Part shown: one piece after another, positions 23,486-34,409 of the stretch
Position numbering within the stretch: the first letter of the stretch is position 1
How the letters are laid out: each line of letters begins with the position of its first letter
Notes under the pieces: model-generated
Told to the model about the DNA's origin: nothing
The model's database searches: none
Seen by the model: the letters and a program-made list of their open reading frames with translations, nothing else
Program-made: the position numbers and the translations under genes
NCBI GenBank assembly: GCA_011316305.1
Contig: SAUG01000025.1
Coordinates: 372,001-436,000 of the forward strand
Length of the DNA stretch: 64,000 bases
Origin: Rusavskia elegans
Lineage: Eukaryota; Ascomycota; Lecanoromycetes; Teloschistales; Teloschistaceae
Direction: 5' to 3'

Positions 23486-24115
23486 ATGTCCAAATCCGAG
23501 CGCCCATCCGACACCTCCTTCCGCAAAACCTGGGACCGCGCCGAATACGCCCTCAAAGCCGCCGAGCGCGAATCCCACACCAAAGAAGAAAGCAAAGCCC
23601 GCTTCGAAGCCAAAGCCCAAGGGAAAAAATACTACCCTCGCGCCTCCACCCCCCCAGACGCCAAAGAAACCGTCTCCCGCGCCGCCCGCCTCGATGTCTC
23701 CGCCAACGTCGGCAAAACGACGCTCGTGCCCGCGGGCGCCAGTACGGGCAAGCGAGGGCGCGGAGCGGGGTTTTATTGCCAGGATTGCGATTTGACGTTC
23801 AAGGATAATCTGCAGTTTGTGGACCATTTGAACTCGAAGCAGCATCTTTCGAATACGGGGCAGAGTGGGGAGGTGAAGAGGGCGACGGTGGAGGAGGTGC
23901 GGGAGAGGTTGGAGTGGTTGGTGCGGAGGAAGAGGGAGGAGGCGGAGGCGGTGGAGAAGGTGGTGGATTTGGGGGAGAGGTTGGAGAAGAGGGAGGAGGA
24001 GTTGGAGAGGGAGAGGGAGGAGAAGAGGAGGAAGAGGAGGGAGAAGAGGAGGAAGACGGAGGGGGGTGTGGGGGTTAAGCAAGAGGTGGTGGAGGGCAAT
24101 GGTATTATCTGCTGA
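23486..24115 (+). CDS. snu23: tri-snRNP zinc-finger protein SNU23 (ZMAT2 family)
   Basis: Snu23 is a U4/U6.U5 tri-snRNP component that stays with the pre-catalytic B complex of the spliceosome. The coding sequence is a single exon of 209 residues. The start MSKSERPSDTSFRKTWDR at 23486 matches the family, although the frame is open further upstream. Conserved blocks are FRKTWDRAEYALKAAERE near the start, then VPAGASTGKRGRGAGFYC leading into a U1-type C2H2 finger at about residues 95-118 (Cys-x2-Cys ... His-x5-His). A long charged helix follows. The codon switch is sharpest here. All ten lysine codons upstream of about 23,740 are AAA, all after it are AAG, and third-position C gives way to G/T at the same point. 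Confidence 0.94.
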   Translation: MSKSERPSDTSFRKTWDRAEYALKAAERESHTKEESKARFEAKAQGKKYYPRASTPPDAKETVSRAARLDVSANVGKTTLVPAGASTGKRGRGAGFYCQDCDLTFKDNLQFVDHLNSKQHLSNTGQSGEVKRATVEEVRERLEWLVRRKREEAEAVEKVVDLGERLEKREEELEREREEKRRKRREKRRKTEGGVGVKQEVVEGNGIIC

Positions 24116-24388
24116 AGGTGTATCACGACTTGGCCCACTTCATTTGATATGGAGCGGTTTAGCGTGGCGTATGGATGGACTCATGGACGTTCTATCTGCA
24201 AGATAAATCGATTTGCACAATGAGCTAGGATCTCAACATGCTCCTGTAAATTACGGGGTATCACGAAATGCTGGCACCAGCTGGGGCAACTCCTGACGCC
24301 ATTGCCATAACCCACAAGCTGCCGAGATCGGACGAAGGCCTCATATCTGTTTGGAGGGTTAGGATCCTTCTCATACATCGTAAAGGCT

Positions 24389-25447
24389 TCAACTAACCAA
24401 ACGCAACTCTTTACGTTGCAGAGCTCGAGGTCCACCCATCCATACTCGATTCCGTCCGGGAATGGGCTTAATTTGCAAGCGACGAAACGCTTCCTGGATA
24501 TGCTTGGGACCAACCGGTGTCCTGCCCTCTTCCTGCTCACCAAAGAGGCCCGTCTCCCTCTTGCGCTTCTTGCTCGCAGCGTTAGCCTCGCCCGACCGAT
24601 TCTTAGTCATCTCTTCTTCTGCTTTGACCTGAAGCGCTTCTTCTGTCAAAGTCTGCACAATCTCGAACGTCAAGAACCCTAAAATGTCAACGATGTCATC
24701 ATTAGGCTTGCTGTCGGTGTAGACGTGGAAGCCGGCCCACTCCCGGAACCTTTTGGCTTTCCGGAAGGTGAAGGAGGCTTGTCGGCACTCGCTGTAATGG
24801 ACGTATTCCTCTTTAGTCATGTTCTTGGTACGTTCGTCGGCAGTCTTCAAGCGGAGGATGGTCGCCGCATTCATTTCTTCTTCGTCCTCGTCCTCGTCAT
24901 CATCCCGCTCAGGAACCTGCTCAGTGAAATAGCTGGAGATATCCCATGGGAGTATAACTTTGGTCCGCTTGTTTTTCTTGCCCGTGTCGCCGACTACAGG
25001 TCCTCCGCCCCCAGCACCACCATCTGCGCCACCAAGAGGGTCATCACCTCCCATGTCCCCTGCATCACCTCCTTTGTCATCTGAATCCTTGGCGGTCTTG
25101 CGAACGTCTTTCCAGGAGAGAAACGTCACGAGCCGTGACAGCTTGGCTTTGTCGTGGCGGATCAGGAAGAAGAGATCGTTGGTGCTAATAGAGCGCGACC
25201 CACGTCTCGTCGCCAGCGCGGTGGAACGTTTCAACTAAAAACACTGATTTTAGCACGAATGAACTCTATGTGCCTGATGGATACAAACCATTTCTACAAC
25301 CTGGGTGTGCACAATCTCTTCGATGATGGTAGTCGTCTCGGAAGAGGGTTCAGCCGTCTCACCAGAAACGAACATCATCTGAGAGATCACATTAGCCAGA
25401 TCTTCTTTGTAGTCTTTCGGGGTCAGTTCCAAGTCGAGAGAATCCAT
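24389..25447 (-). CDS. spt3: SAGA complex subunit SPT3
   Basis: Spt3 contacts TBP within the SAGA coactivator complex. Exons are 25289-25447 and 24389-25234 with a 54-nt intron, giving 334 residues. The start MDSLDLEL at 25447 is followed by the first histone-fold half, [20 protein letters not shown], which continues across the splice junction into [31 protein letters not shown] Gly/Asp-rich linker of about 40 residues separates this from [18 protein letters not shown]. The second half (TIID-18-like) contains [18 protein letters not shown] and [23 protein letters not shown]. The last few residues (after GGPRALQ) are less conserved, and another small terminal intron there cannot be excluded. 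The gene converges on SNU23 across 273 bp. Confidence 0.95.
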
Positions 25448-26193
25448 GTTGCAGCTCACGTTCAAGTAAGATAAGAAAAGCTTGCTCGGAAAAAACGAAG
25501 TTGAAGAGCAGAGGCCTATTAAAGAGGCAGTCGGGAGCAGCGAACAACATGTGTTCCACGTCATTTGACAGTCAACACCGGTCTCAAGCAAAGAGCAAGC
25601 TAGAAACTCCAAATATGCATCTTGTTATGACAACACTCTTACAACAAAGGGGCATTCTGATAAGATCATGCCAGATCGAGGGCTGATAACGAACAATGTA
25701 TTCAAAGAGATACTGGGGAGGTCGTAGGTTCACAGAGTGCAGACAGCCTCAAAAGGCCTTTGAGCATCAATGGGTACCTACTTGCTGTATCTCTTGACGG
25801 TATTTGGGCTGCTTCTCCGTCATCCTGGCTAACTTCCAGGCTAAATTCCTGAGTTAGTTTGGCTGGGTGTTGAAGAGTACAAATGGGGTCTCCCTCCCCT
25901 AATAAACCCCCGTGTTCGGACTTCGATAGGGTGAGTCCCAATCCCACATTCACAGTGGTGTGCACTTGCCATCACCTATCTCCCTATTGAGTAAATAAAC
26001 CAGAAAGCCTCATATGAGGCTGAGGTCCGTCCCCAGCCAGTAGCTTACTAAGCGGAGAATCCTTGGCATCTTTGCCGATTTGGCTAGCGTGTGATCGTCT
26101 GAATTTCAACAGTTAGTCGGAAGATACCTCTAAGTTTCCGCAGCACCTGCAGAAGAGCGTCCTCACTTTGGGAAAGCTCTCTGCACTGAAGAT
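25448..26193. promoter_or_regulatory. divergent intergenic region SPT3 / DPH5
   Basis: These 746 bp contain both promoters. I see no coding sequence or repeat that I can support. Confidence 0.45.
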
Positions 26194-27162
26194 ATGCTTT
26201 TCGTTGTGGGTCTCGGCCTAGCCGACGAGACGGACATCACAGTCAAAGGACTTCATGTGGTAAAGGCTGCTTGTAGAGTGTATCTAGAAGCGTATACAAG
26301 CATCCTCCTGGTGGACAAAGACAAGCTGGTGAATTTCCGGTATTCGCGTGGAACAAGACTTCATGTCATACTGACTTGATGTCTAGTAGGAATCCTACTA
26401 CGGACGTTCGATCATCCTGGCGGATCGAGAAATAGTCGAATCCTCCAGTGATGAGATACTGGCTGGTGCTGCTGCAGATGATGTGGCCTTTCTTGTCGTT
26501 GGTGACCCATTTGGGTATGGGTCAGAGGCAATTGGAGGTGTCCCGGCTTCGCGCTTACGCCTTCCAGTGCTACGACCCACACAGACCTACTCCTGCGAGC
26601 TCGCGAGCTGAAGATCCCAGCCAAAACAATTCATAACGCATCGGTAATGTCTGCTGTTGGCGCTACGGGTCTGCAGCTATACAACTTCGGGCAGACGGTC
26701 AGTATGGTATTCTTCACCGACACATGGAAACCATCCTCCTTCTACGACCGCATAAAAGAGAATCGTCAAATTGGACTGCATACTCTGATGCTGCTCGATA
26801 TCAAGGTCAAAGAGCCGAGTATTGAGAATCTGGCACGAGGACGGAAGATCTATGAGCCCCCACGGTACATGACTGCCGGCCAATGCGCCGCTCAGATGCT
26901 TGAGATCGAGGAAGACCGAGGCGAAGGTGCATATGGACCGGATAGTCTTGCTGTTGGAGTTGCTCGGCTCGGTTCTGATCACCAACGGATGGCTGCTGGC
27001 ACCCTGAAGCAGATAAGTGAATCTGATCTGGGTCCTCCCCTTCATAGCCTGGTGCTACTTGGAAAGAGAGCGCATGACTTGGAGCGAGACTATATTCGCG
27101 AATACGCTATTGACGAGGAGACATTTGATAAATGTTGGGAAGAGCAATATGGAAAGCTATGA
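26194..27162 (+). CDS. dph5: diphthine methyl ester synthase DPH5
   Basis: Dph5 is the S-adenosylmethionine-dependent methyltransferase of diphthamide synthesis on elongation factor 2, a cytosolic step. Exons are 26194-26328, 26390-26514 and 26568-27162 (introns 61 and 53 nt), giving 284 residues, the usual length. The N-terminus [20 protein letters not shown] is the canonical SAM-binding start, followed by [11 protein letters not shown]. The second splice junction restores [16 protein letters not shown], and then [20 protein letters not shown] and [20 protein letters not shown] follow. The C-terminus ends EEQYGKL. All junctions are phase-consistent with conserved text on both sides. Confidence 0.96.
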
Positions 27163-28289
27163 TAACATCCATATTACTCTTTTACGGCATTTGCACCAGC
27201 AATCTGTCAGGTTTTACCGGGTTGCGTCTCGACAGACCACATGCCGATAGGACTGTATCAAAGTGGATCTTTGCGATGTGAGCATTTTCCTTCCGCGTGG
27301 TTCCTTGTTGAGCAACTGATGGCCTGGGTGCACCTCGTCGGAGAAAGTTCAAGGTAGTAACTGTCCTGCACCAAATGTCATGACCCCATTATCGTGAGAT
27401 TCACCTACACTCATAACCCAGATACCTATCACGACATACTCAAGCCTCACCTGTAGTGGAAGAATGGAGAATTGGCAAGTGATCGTTCCAGCCACTTGGT
27501 TTATTCGGTCGAGTTATATATGTATATATATATGCTTCCTCAGTCTTTCCCTTGTGTCCTATGTTGTTGGCCTTGTCGTTCACTTCAAGTCTTCCCGCGA
27601 ACGGGGGTTCCGATCCTCAAGCAGGGTTGTGAGCAGAGCATTGACGGAGATTGGCTGGGATGCTGTATCAACCTGCAGGAACAGAGCCTGTGATCATGCA
27701 GTGTGTCGACCGACAGCAGCAGCTTTTCTAAAAAGTCTACTCCAATTTTGCTGATGGCTTTCGAAGTATGACAATTGGCGCTCTAATATGATAATACAGA
27801 AGGCGGAGGCTTTGGCCAGATTCAGGTTGGATAGAGGTGCATGGACGGGTAAAGCCGTTGGGAAGTCAAGATCACGCGTCCTGATCGCCAAGCAATGTCA
27901 GGCTGTTCCGGGTAAAGTGGCAGAAGCGTGGCAGACACGAACGCACCAATCCTACCTGACGACCTGTCACATATCCCATCCAGTTTCCTTCCGGCCCACT
28001 ACATGTATTTACAATGATATCGTCTGATCCCCTGCAGCAACCTGGCCATTTGAGCCCCTTAGGCCCTTCACCCACCCAGCAAGGGCGCTCAGATCATTGC
28101 AAACGCCCTCTTGAATCCACCTTGAGGCTGGTCCCTCGAAACCCCCAATTATCCTGATCGCGCTACTTCACGACAAGCGTGCCATTCTGGGCTTGCTCAA
28201 ATGCTTCCTTATTGTTATCGTCTCATGCTGCATTAGCTGTCGCCTCCCCCCCAAATCGACTGAACCCAAATTAGTTCACTGGCTTAAGG
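27163..28289. other. intergenic gap downstream of DPH5
   Basis: These 1,127 bp separate two plus-strand genes. A short TA-rich run (gttatatatgtatatatata) begins near 27,512. One frame of 96 codons (27464-27754) lacks any family features and I do not call it. Confidence 0.45.
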
Positions 28290-29099
28290 ATGAGCGTCTT
28301 TTTGGTGCATGGTGAGTATGGACTTCCATGAGGTAGCATCCCAAGGGACTTCAGCTGCTGACATCCTTCAGGGTTCCGTTGGGCTCGGAACGAGATCAGA
28401 ATACATGTTGTTCTCCAAGAGGTGGACGATGCGGCCCCCAACAATCTGATGTGTGGTGATTCCGAAGAAGCGATGAACGAGAACTTCCGCGAGCTCTACC
28501 CTGGCCCGATGGCCAATCTACCGCCGCTCCGGTTCATCGAGCCTCTCAACCCAAACAATGAAAAATTCAAGTACCCTTCGGAACCCTACGCCTACGTGGC
28601 AGATGTGGTTGTTCAGAGTGAAGATGTGATCGATGTGACCGAGGTCATGAACACAGGTATTCGTGCCGCTCAATGGGACGCAATGGCCGACCTACGCGAC
28701 ATCATCGCCAAAGGAGAAAAGATCGGCTGGTTCGTGGTGCACAACGGTGATCGACATCTGGCGCAGCAGGAAAGGCTGAAGAAAGATGAAAACGGAGCCA
28801 ATGGGGCAGAGAATGAAGCAGATGCCATTGTGGTATAACCATCTCGCGCTGTCTGATGAACGGCCGTGGCTGATATTCGTTCAGGAAGCCGAGGCAATAG
28901 AGGCAAAATACTCCAAAGGATTAAGCGAGCAGGTAGGCAGGCTGCAAGTCCACAACAAATCCGATGGAAGGAGCGATATGAGTGAGGTACGTTTCCACTG
29001 GCATATTGCGTTGCGTGGGAGATCGCTGACGACGTTTCCTAGAGGGCCGACAAGAAAGGTGGAAAATTCAAGAAGCTTTTCCGCGGCGACTCAAGATGA
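28290..29099 (+). CDS. conserved fungal protein of unknown function
   Basis: Four exons, 28290-28311, 28372-28832, 28885-28986 and 29043-29099 (introns 60, 52 and 56 nt), encode 213 residues. The splice model is attractive because every intron has GT-AG ends and keeps the frame. The N-terminus MSVFLVHGFRWARNEIRIHV resembles, from memory, a widespread ascomycete family without assigned function. It starts with a hydrophobic strand and a HGFRW motif, not a lipase-type GxSxG. The middle reads as a compact alpha/beta domain (PYAYVADVVV; KIGWFVVHNGD). The C-terminus is Glu/Lys-rich and ends in a basic tail, GGKFKKLFRGDSR. No signal peptide, membrane helix or catalytic motif is visible. Confidence 0.7.
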
Positions 29100-29795
29100 A
29101 GTCTGGACGTCACCTGGAGTAGAACGACGATATTCTTCACTTACCGAGACAGGGCGATTGCAAGGCGTACAGGAGAAGGTAGGATCCTGCATTATTCTCA
29201 GACTTTCACGAGGTATGCCTACTTTGAATGGACGATTCCCCACTTATACGCTCTTTCAATGGGACACGATGTATGACTGGCATGGGTAGAGGCAGTGGCA
29301 TGTAAGGTACCTTAATCAATGTCTGCTGTGTCGGAGTCTTTCCTTCTTTAAGCTGCCTCCCACACGTCATGGTGCGTGAGGTCGATTTACCTTCCAGCGA
29401 TCCCCAAACCCCGCTCAAGCTTTCTCCTCATGCTTCCGTCCTTACCGTGTGATGATATGCACGACAGGTGGGATACGACCGCCTGACTCGGGGCGGGACA
29501 ACAACAGCTGACATCTTTCCGACATCACACAGTCTGCCGCTGCTTCCCGTGGAAATGCGCGCAAAGCATGTGCTACCGGCGCAGAGCTCAACACCTTCCG
29601 CTATAGAAAGACCAATGGTTGTTACCGATTCCACCGGGCTCGATTGATAATCCATGGACTGCTCCGCAAGATTCCCGGGGGTACCACGCTTGACCGAAAC
29701 AAACTTTTAAGTGGAGAGAGTTCTGGTTCTTTGGTAAATAGAACCCAAGACTGCACTCGTCGTTTTGTCGAACCATCCATCACAACTTTCGAGGT
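29100..29795. other. intergenic gap upstream of the glutaminase gene
   Basis: These 696 bp hold the 3' end of the unknown gene and the promoter of the glutaminase. I see nothing else that I can support. Confidence 0.45.
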
Positions 29796-32529
29796 ATGTT
29801 TCTTCCAATTGCCGTCCTCGTTGGTTTCGCCGGTTTGGTAGCAGCTCAAGACCCTTTCACCGCAGCTCAGCATAGCAATGGGTGAGCAATTAGGTCGGCC
29901 TTTCCCGAGAGATCCGTTCTAACTTGTCGTTCCAGCAACCCTGTTCCAACGTACTCCCCAGCACGACCGCCAGCGGTTCCTTTGGCGGTCAGGTCTCCAT
30001 ATACCAGCGCATGGTCTTCGACGTCATCCAACGGGACTTTGAACACGAATGGCGTCGTCTTTTGGTGAGTGAGACGGAAAGGACTCGGTTAGACTGCTCC
30101 ATGACTGACAGAATTCCAGGCCGGGGACCCCTCTTGGCTGGGAAGGGGTATGTGGAGGTTTCAGCACTGATCCTTAATCGATGTGTCGAACACCAGCGAT
30201 GTGATTTTTGACGTAAACTAGATCATTACGGTCGACGGTATATCGTATGAGTATCTTGGGACGGGTTCTACAACATTACCCAAATTACCCAACCTCCAAC
30301 CTGCGAAGCCACTGACGGTCACATATGACTCGCAATATTCCAACTTCACCTTTGCTGCTGGACCCGTCGTGATTACAGCAAGCTTTCTTTCTTCCGTGTT
30401 GCCAGAGGATCTGTGTCGGACAAGCGTTCCACTCAGCTATTTGACGACCAGCGTTCAGTCTACCGATAACCGGACCCATGACGTTCGATTCTACAGCGAT
30501 GTTAACGCTGCCTGGGCTGCTTCTGAGAACAACGTCACCGTCCAGTGGGATCTCTACGAGGGATCCAATAAAGTCAATGGGAGTGGTGCTGTGATACGAG
30601 GGTCTTCATCTATCTACAGCTGGTAAGTTGACGGATCTGCTCGCTCCAGAGATATAGCTTAAATATCGCGTGACAGGTTGGTCTATCTACAGAAACCCTA
30701 TGTATTTGCCGAGGAGGCGGATGTGGCCCTCTGGGGGAACTTCACGTACTCGTCCAGCCCCATGGGTGCGGAGAACTTCAGCTTCCAAAGCGGCTCTTCT
30801 GGCGACCTGCGATATCAGCACGTTATGCAGCATTCCTTGCAGAACGTCCTCGATACAGACTATAGGCCATTCGCGGCACGAGAGCCAGTCTTCGCCTATG
30901 CCCACGATTTTGGTCGCGTCTCTTCCGCCTCTGTCAGATATACCATTGGCTCAGTGCAAGAACCAGCCGTCCGTTATCTCACAGGCCAGGGTGTTGTGCC
31001 GTTACAACCATGGTGGAAGCAATGCTATGCCGATATTCATCAGATGATCGGTTTTCACTTTAATGATTTCGACGCAACTCAAACACTAGCCTCTCGGTTC
31101 GAAAGCCAGCTGAGGGCTAACGTGAATGCGTACTACAGCGCCAACATGGCCATGGTTAGCAATAATACGTCGAGCGTACCACCCGTATATGCCAATGGTA
31201 CACAAGGTCACCACGGCAGGGACCAGTACGGAAGAGACTACATCTACGATCCTGACAACAGCTATGGCTTCCTGGATGCTCAAAATTTCAGTGGTATAGC
31301 TATCCCCGACGTGCAAGAAGCGGAAGCCTATTACTCAATTGTGGCCTTGTCTGCACGGCAGGTCATGGGCGCCTACACGCTTGCCATTCCTCCTTCATCC
31401 GGCGAAGGACCTAATGCGAATAGCAACGCTATGGAGCCTCTGATGTTTCAGAAAGAAATCTCGTCGAATGGAAACACCAACACGGTTGATGTCATGTATC
31501 CGGCCATGCCGTTCTTCTTGTACGCCAACCCGAACCTCTTGCGCTACAATCTGGAACCTTTGTACCAGAACCAAGAAGGAGGGTTCTACCCGAATGACTA
31601 TAGCATGCACGATCTCGGTAGCCACTACCCTAATGCTACGGGTCACGTCGAAGGTGATGACGAGTACATGCCTGTGGAAGAGAGCGGCAACATGATCTTA
31701 ATGTCGTATGCCTACTACATGTCAGTTTCGCAATATACCCCATGAGACTCCAAATGAAGTTCCCCTAGCTTCACAATCTCAGATCACCATCCGCTAATAC
31801 ACCAACAGGTTCACAAACGACACCACCTACCTCCAAACCCACTACCCCCTCCTCCGCCAATTCGCCTCCTACCTAACCCTCTACTCCCTAACCCCCAACA
31901 ACCAACTCTCAACCGACGACTTCGCCGGCCGCCTCGCCAACCAAACAAACCTCGCAATCAAAGGCATCGTCGGCATCTCCGCAATGGCCCAAATCGCCCT
32001 CCTAAACAACGACCCCCTCAGCGCAGCAAACTACTCCGCCACCGCATCCTCATACTACACCCAATGGGAATCCCTGGCCATCGATCCGTCCGGCACACAC
32101 ACAACGCTCGCATACCACTGGCGCTCTTCCTATTCCCTCCTCTACAACGTCTATCCCGCCCTCTTACTCAACCTCTCCATCATCCCTCCCTCGCTGTATC
32201 AAATGCAAAGTACTTTCTACCCCTCCGTCAGCCAGATTTTCGGTGTCCCGCTCGATAGCAGACATGTGTATACGAAGAGCGATGAGAGTATGTGGGCGGC
32301 TGCGACGTGTGGGCCGCAAACGAGGAAATTGTTTGTGAATGGACTGGCGTATTGGATTAATGAGACGAGTACCGGGGGGCCGTTTAGTGATCTTTGGGAT
32401 ACGGTAGGCGAGGGTGGGTATGGGGGACGCCCGGAGGTGGTGGAGTTTAGGGGACGGCCGGTTGTGGGGGGTCATTTTAGTTTGTTGGCTTTGGGGAGGG
32501 CGAGGGGGGAGGATGGGGTGGGGAGGTAG
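29796..32529 (+). CDS. gtaA: secreted glutaminase A-like protein (GtaA family)
   Basis: This matches the Aspergillus GtaA glutaminase family, extracellular enzymes that hydrolyse glutamine. Six exons, 29796-29881, 29936-30064, 30120-30147, 30222-30622, 30677-31720 and 31809-32529 (introns 54, 55, 74, 54 and 88 nt), encode 802 residues. The N-terminal signal peptide is MFLPIAVLVGFAGLVAAQ. Next come PARPPAVPLAVRSPY and VDGISYEYLG. The C-terminal catalytic-type half has FQKEISSNGNTNTVDVMYPA, MHDLGSHYPNATGH and DDEYMPVEESGNMI. Across the last junction it continues STDDFAGRLANQTNLAIKGI and DSRHVYTKSDESMWAAA. Several NxS/T sites fit secretion. Exon 3 has only 28 nt but is needed to restore the conserved Trp-Glu-Gly context. 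The coding strand changes from C-rich to G-rich near 32,260. The gene converges on PPM1. Confidence 0.92.
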
Positions 32530-32812
32530 GGTGGTGAAGGGGAGGGTGAAAAAATGTGAGGAGATGACTGGCGGTTGGTGGATTGAAGCGTTGGATTTTG
32601 ATCTATCGAGTATGTTCTCGTTGATTGTGCAAATCCAGCGGTCTGGATATCGTGGTATCGACCAACGATTAATACAGACCCTCCCTCAGGCACATCCACA
32701 TCGAATATCGTCATGACGGTTTGCATTCCTCTTCCGACCGACTACGAGAGTCCTCCAGAATAGCCCTTCATATCTTCATTGGAATCATCATCATGTCACC
32801 ACCACCACCCCA

Positions 32813-33999
32813 TCACCCATCCCACGCACATCCCCTCTCCTTCCAACCCTCCCAAACCCCCTCCCCGTTCCCCTCCCCATCCCTCCACCCCCAAGCAACA
32901 CAATAATGCCCCGCCAACAACCTCCACTCCTCAACCTCATCCACCATCTCCAACCCCGCCACCCTCTCCTTCTCCTCCCTCCCAACCCCCTCTTCCCAAA
33001 CCCCATCCACCGTCCTCGCTTCCTGGCCCCCTGCAAACCCATACCCCCTCAACCGTCCCCTCTGCGCCTCCAGACTCTCGTATTTATACAACGTCTGCAA
33101 CACGATCCCCCTCGTCGCCAGATTCCGGACCATGACTTTCCCGAAAGCAGAATGTGGGTTTATGGGTTCGTAGAGGATGAGTCCCAGGGGTGTTGTGGGT
33201 GGGAATAAGGTACGAGTGAAGTATGTGGCGGTGCTGTCGGCGAGGTGGGGCGGGAGGTAGATGAGGCAGCATTCGCTTATGATGAGGGTGGGGAGGGTGG
33301 TGTCTATTGTTTTGAAGGATTTGGGCTGATCCGGGGAGGAGGAGAGGGTGCGGAGGTCGAGGGGGTGGATATGATAGTTGGGGGTTGAGAGGGCGGTGCC
33401 GTTTGCGGAGATGGTATTTGGTTCGGAGTTGTAGCCTGGGATGAGGTTCAGGAGGTCGAGGGAGCGGGTGATTGTGGTGATTTTTTGGGCGGTGTTGGTT
33501 GGGAAGTCGATTTCATGGTAGAGGAAGGGTGGGGGAGAGGGTGACTGGGTTTGGAGGCGGAAAAAACGAGTGTCGGAGCCGGCGCCGAGGGAGATGATTT
33601 GTTTCTTGGGAGAAGAGGAGGAGAAGGGGGAGGAGAGGAAGCGGTGGACAAGGTTGTCGATTGCTTTGGTGCGGACGTAGGTTCCTGATGCGGGCAATCA
33701 GCTTCGAATTCCGTAACAGAAATCATGCAGAGCAGCAGACCTCGATTGATAATGGGGAAGCGACGCTGGCTAGGTCCAGAGACGAATCGTTTTGCGAATG
33801 GATCGTCCAAGTACCCAAGTTCGACGGCGCTGAGGCGTGATACACTGGCATCTTGATCCGTCTGTTGGACGATTTGGTCTTTTGCTGCCGTTTCCTCTCC
33901 GTCACTGAGCGACGACGAGGAGACTCCTCGACCACGTCCAAGTGAGTGTCCTTGACCTCGACGGAGCGTGTTGAGGTTGGGTATTTGCGGTGCAGCCAT
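32813..33999 (-). CDS. ppm1: leucine carboxyl methyltransferase PPM1 (PP2A methyltransferase)
   Basis: Ppm1/LCMT1 methylates the C-terminal leucine of the PP2A catalytic subunit. Exons are 33741-33999 and 32813-33684 with a 56-nt intron, giving 376 residues. The start MAAPQIPNLNTLRR at 33999 is preceded in frame only by non-ATG codons. The junction restores FPIINRG-TYVRTKAIDNLV, and the SAM-binding motif ISLGAGSDTRFFRL follows. Further conserved text is YHEIDFP, LIISECCLIYLPP, LILYEPINPHSAFGKVMVRN and the C-terminal EEWRLLAGHYCVAWG. On the coding strand the first part of exon 2 is C-rich and the last part (below about 33,190) is G-rich, another copy of the skew switch. Identity is firm. Confidence 0.94.
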
Positions 34000-34409
34000 A
34001 ATCACGAAGCATCCCTTGTCGTTACGGTACCGTTATGTGATACTCAAGGAGGTATAGGTGCGTGAAGCTGTAGCCCATGATTGAACTTGGTCATGACAAA
34101 CCAACCGACTACTTGTTCAAGCAACGACTGGCCTCGATCATCGGTCATAGGAGATGTGCCGGGATCAAATCACATATGTAGTGGGATAAAGAGATACGGA
34201 GAAGAACCGACTACATAACGAAAATCGTCTTTCTCCGGTCGACCTTGGATCTACACATCATCAAACATGTACCACGCAGTCTGAGAATGTCGAATATTAC
34301 AGTGTTATCGATGGTGTATCACATCGGGAAATCCACGTCAGGAGAATGCCATATCTTTCTACAACCAGAACCAGAGTATCAGGGACAGATAATAGAACAT
34401 ACTGCTCCC
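34000..34409. other. intergenic gap PPM1 promoter / DUF2421 gene 3' end
   Basis: This 410-bp gap lies between two minus-strand genes. A 164-codon plus-strand frame starts in it but mostly mirrors the last exon of the DUF2421 gene, so I do not call it. Confidence 0.5.
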
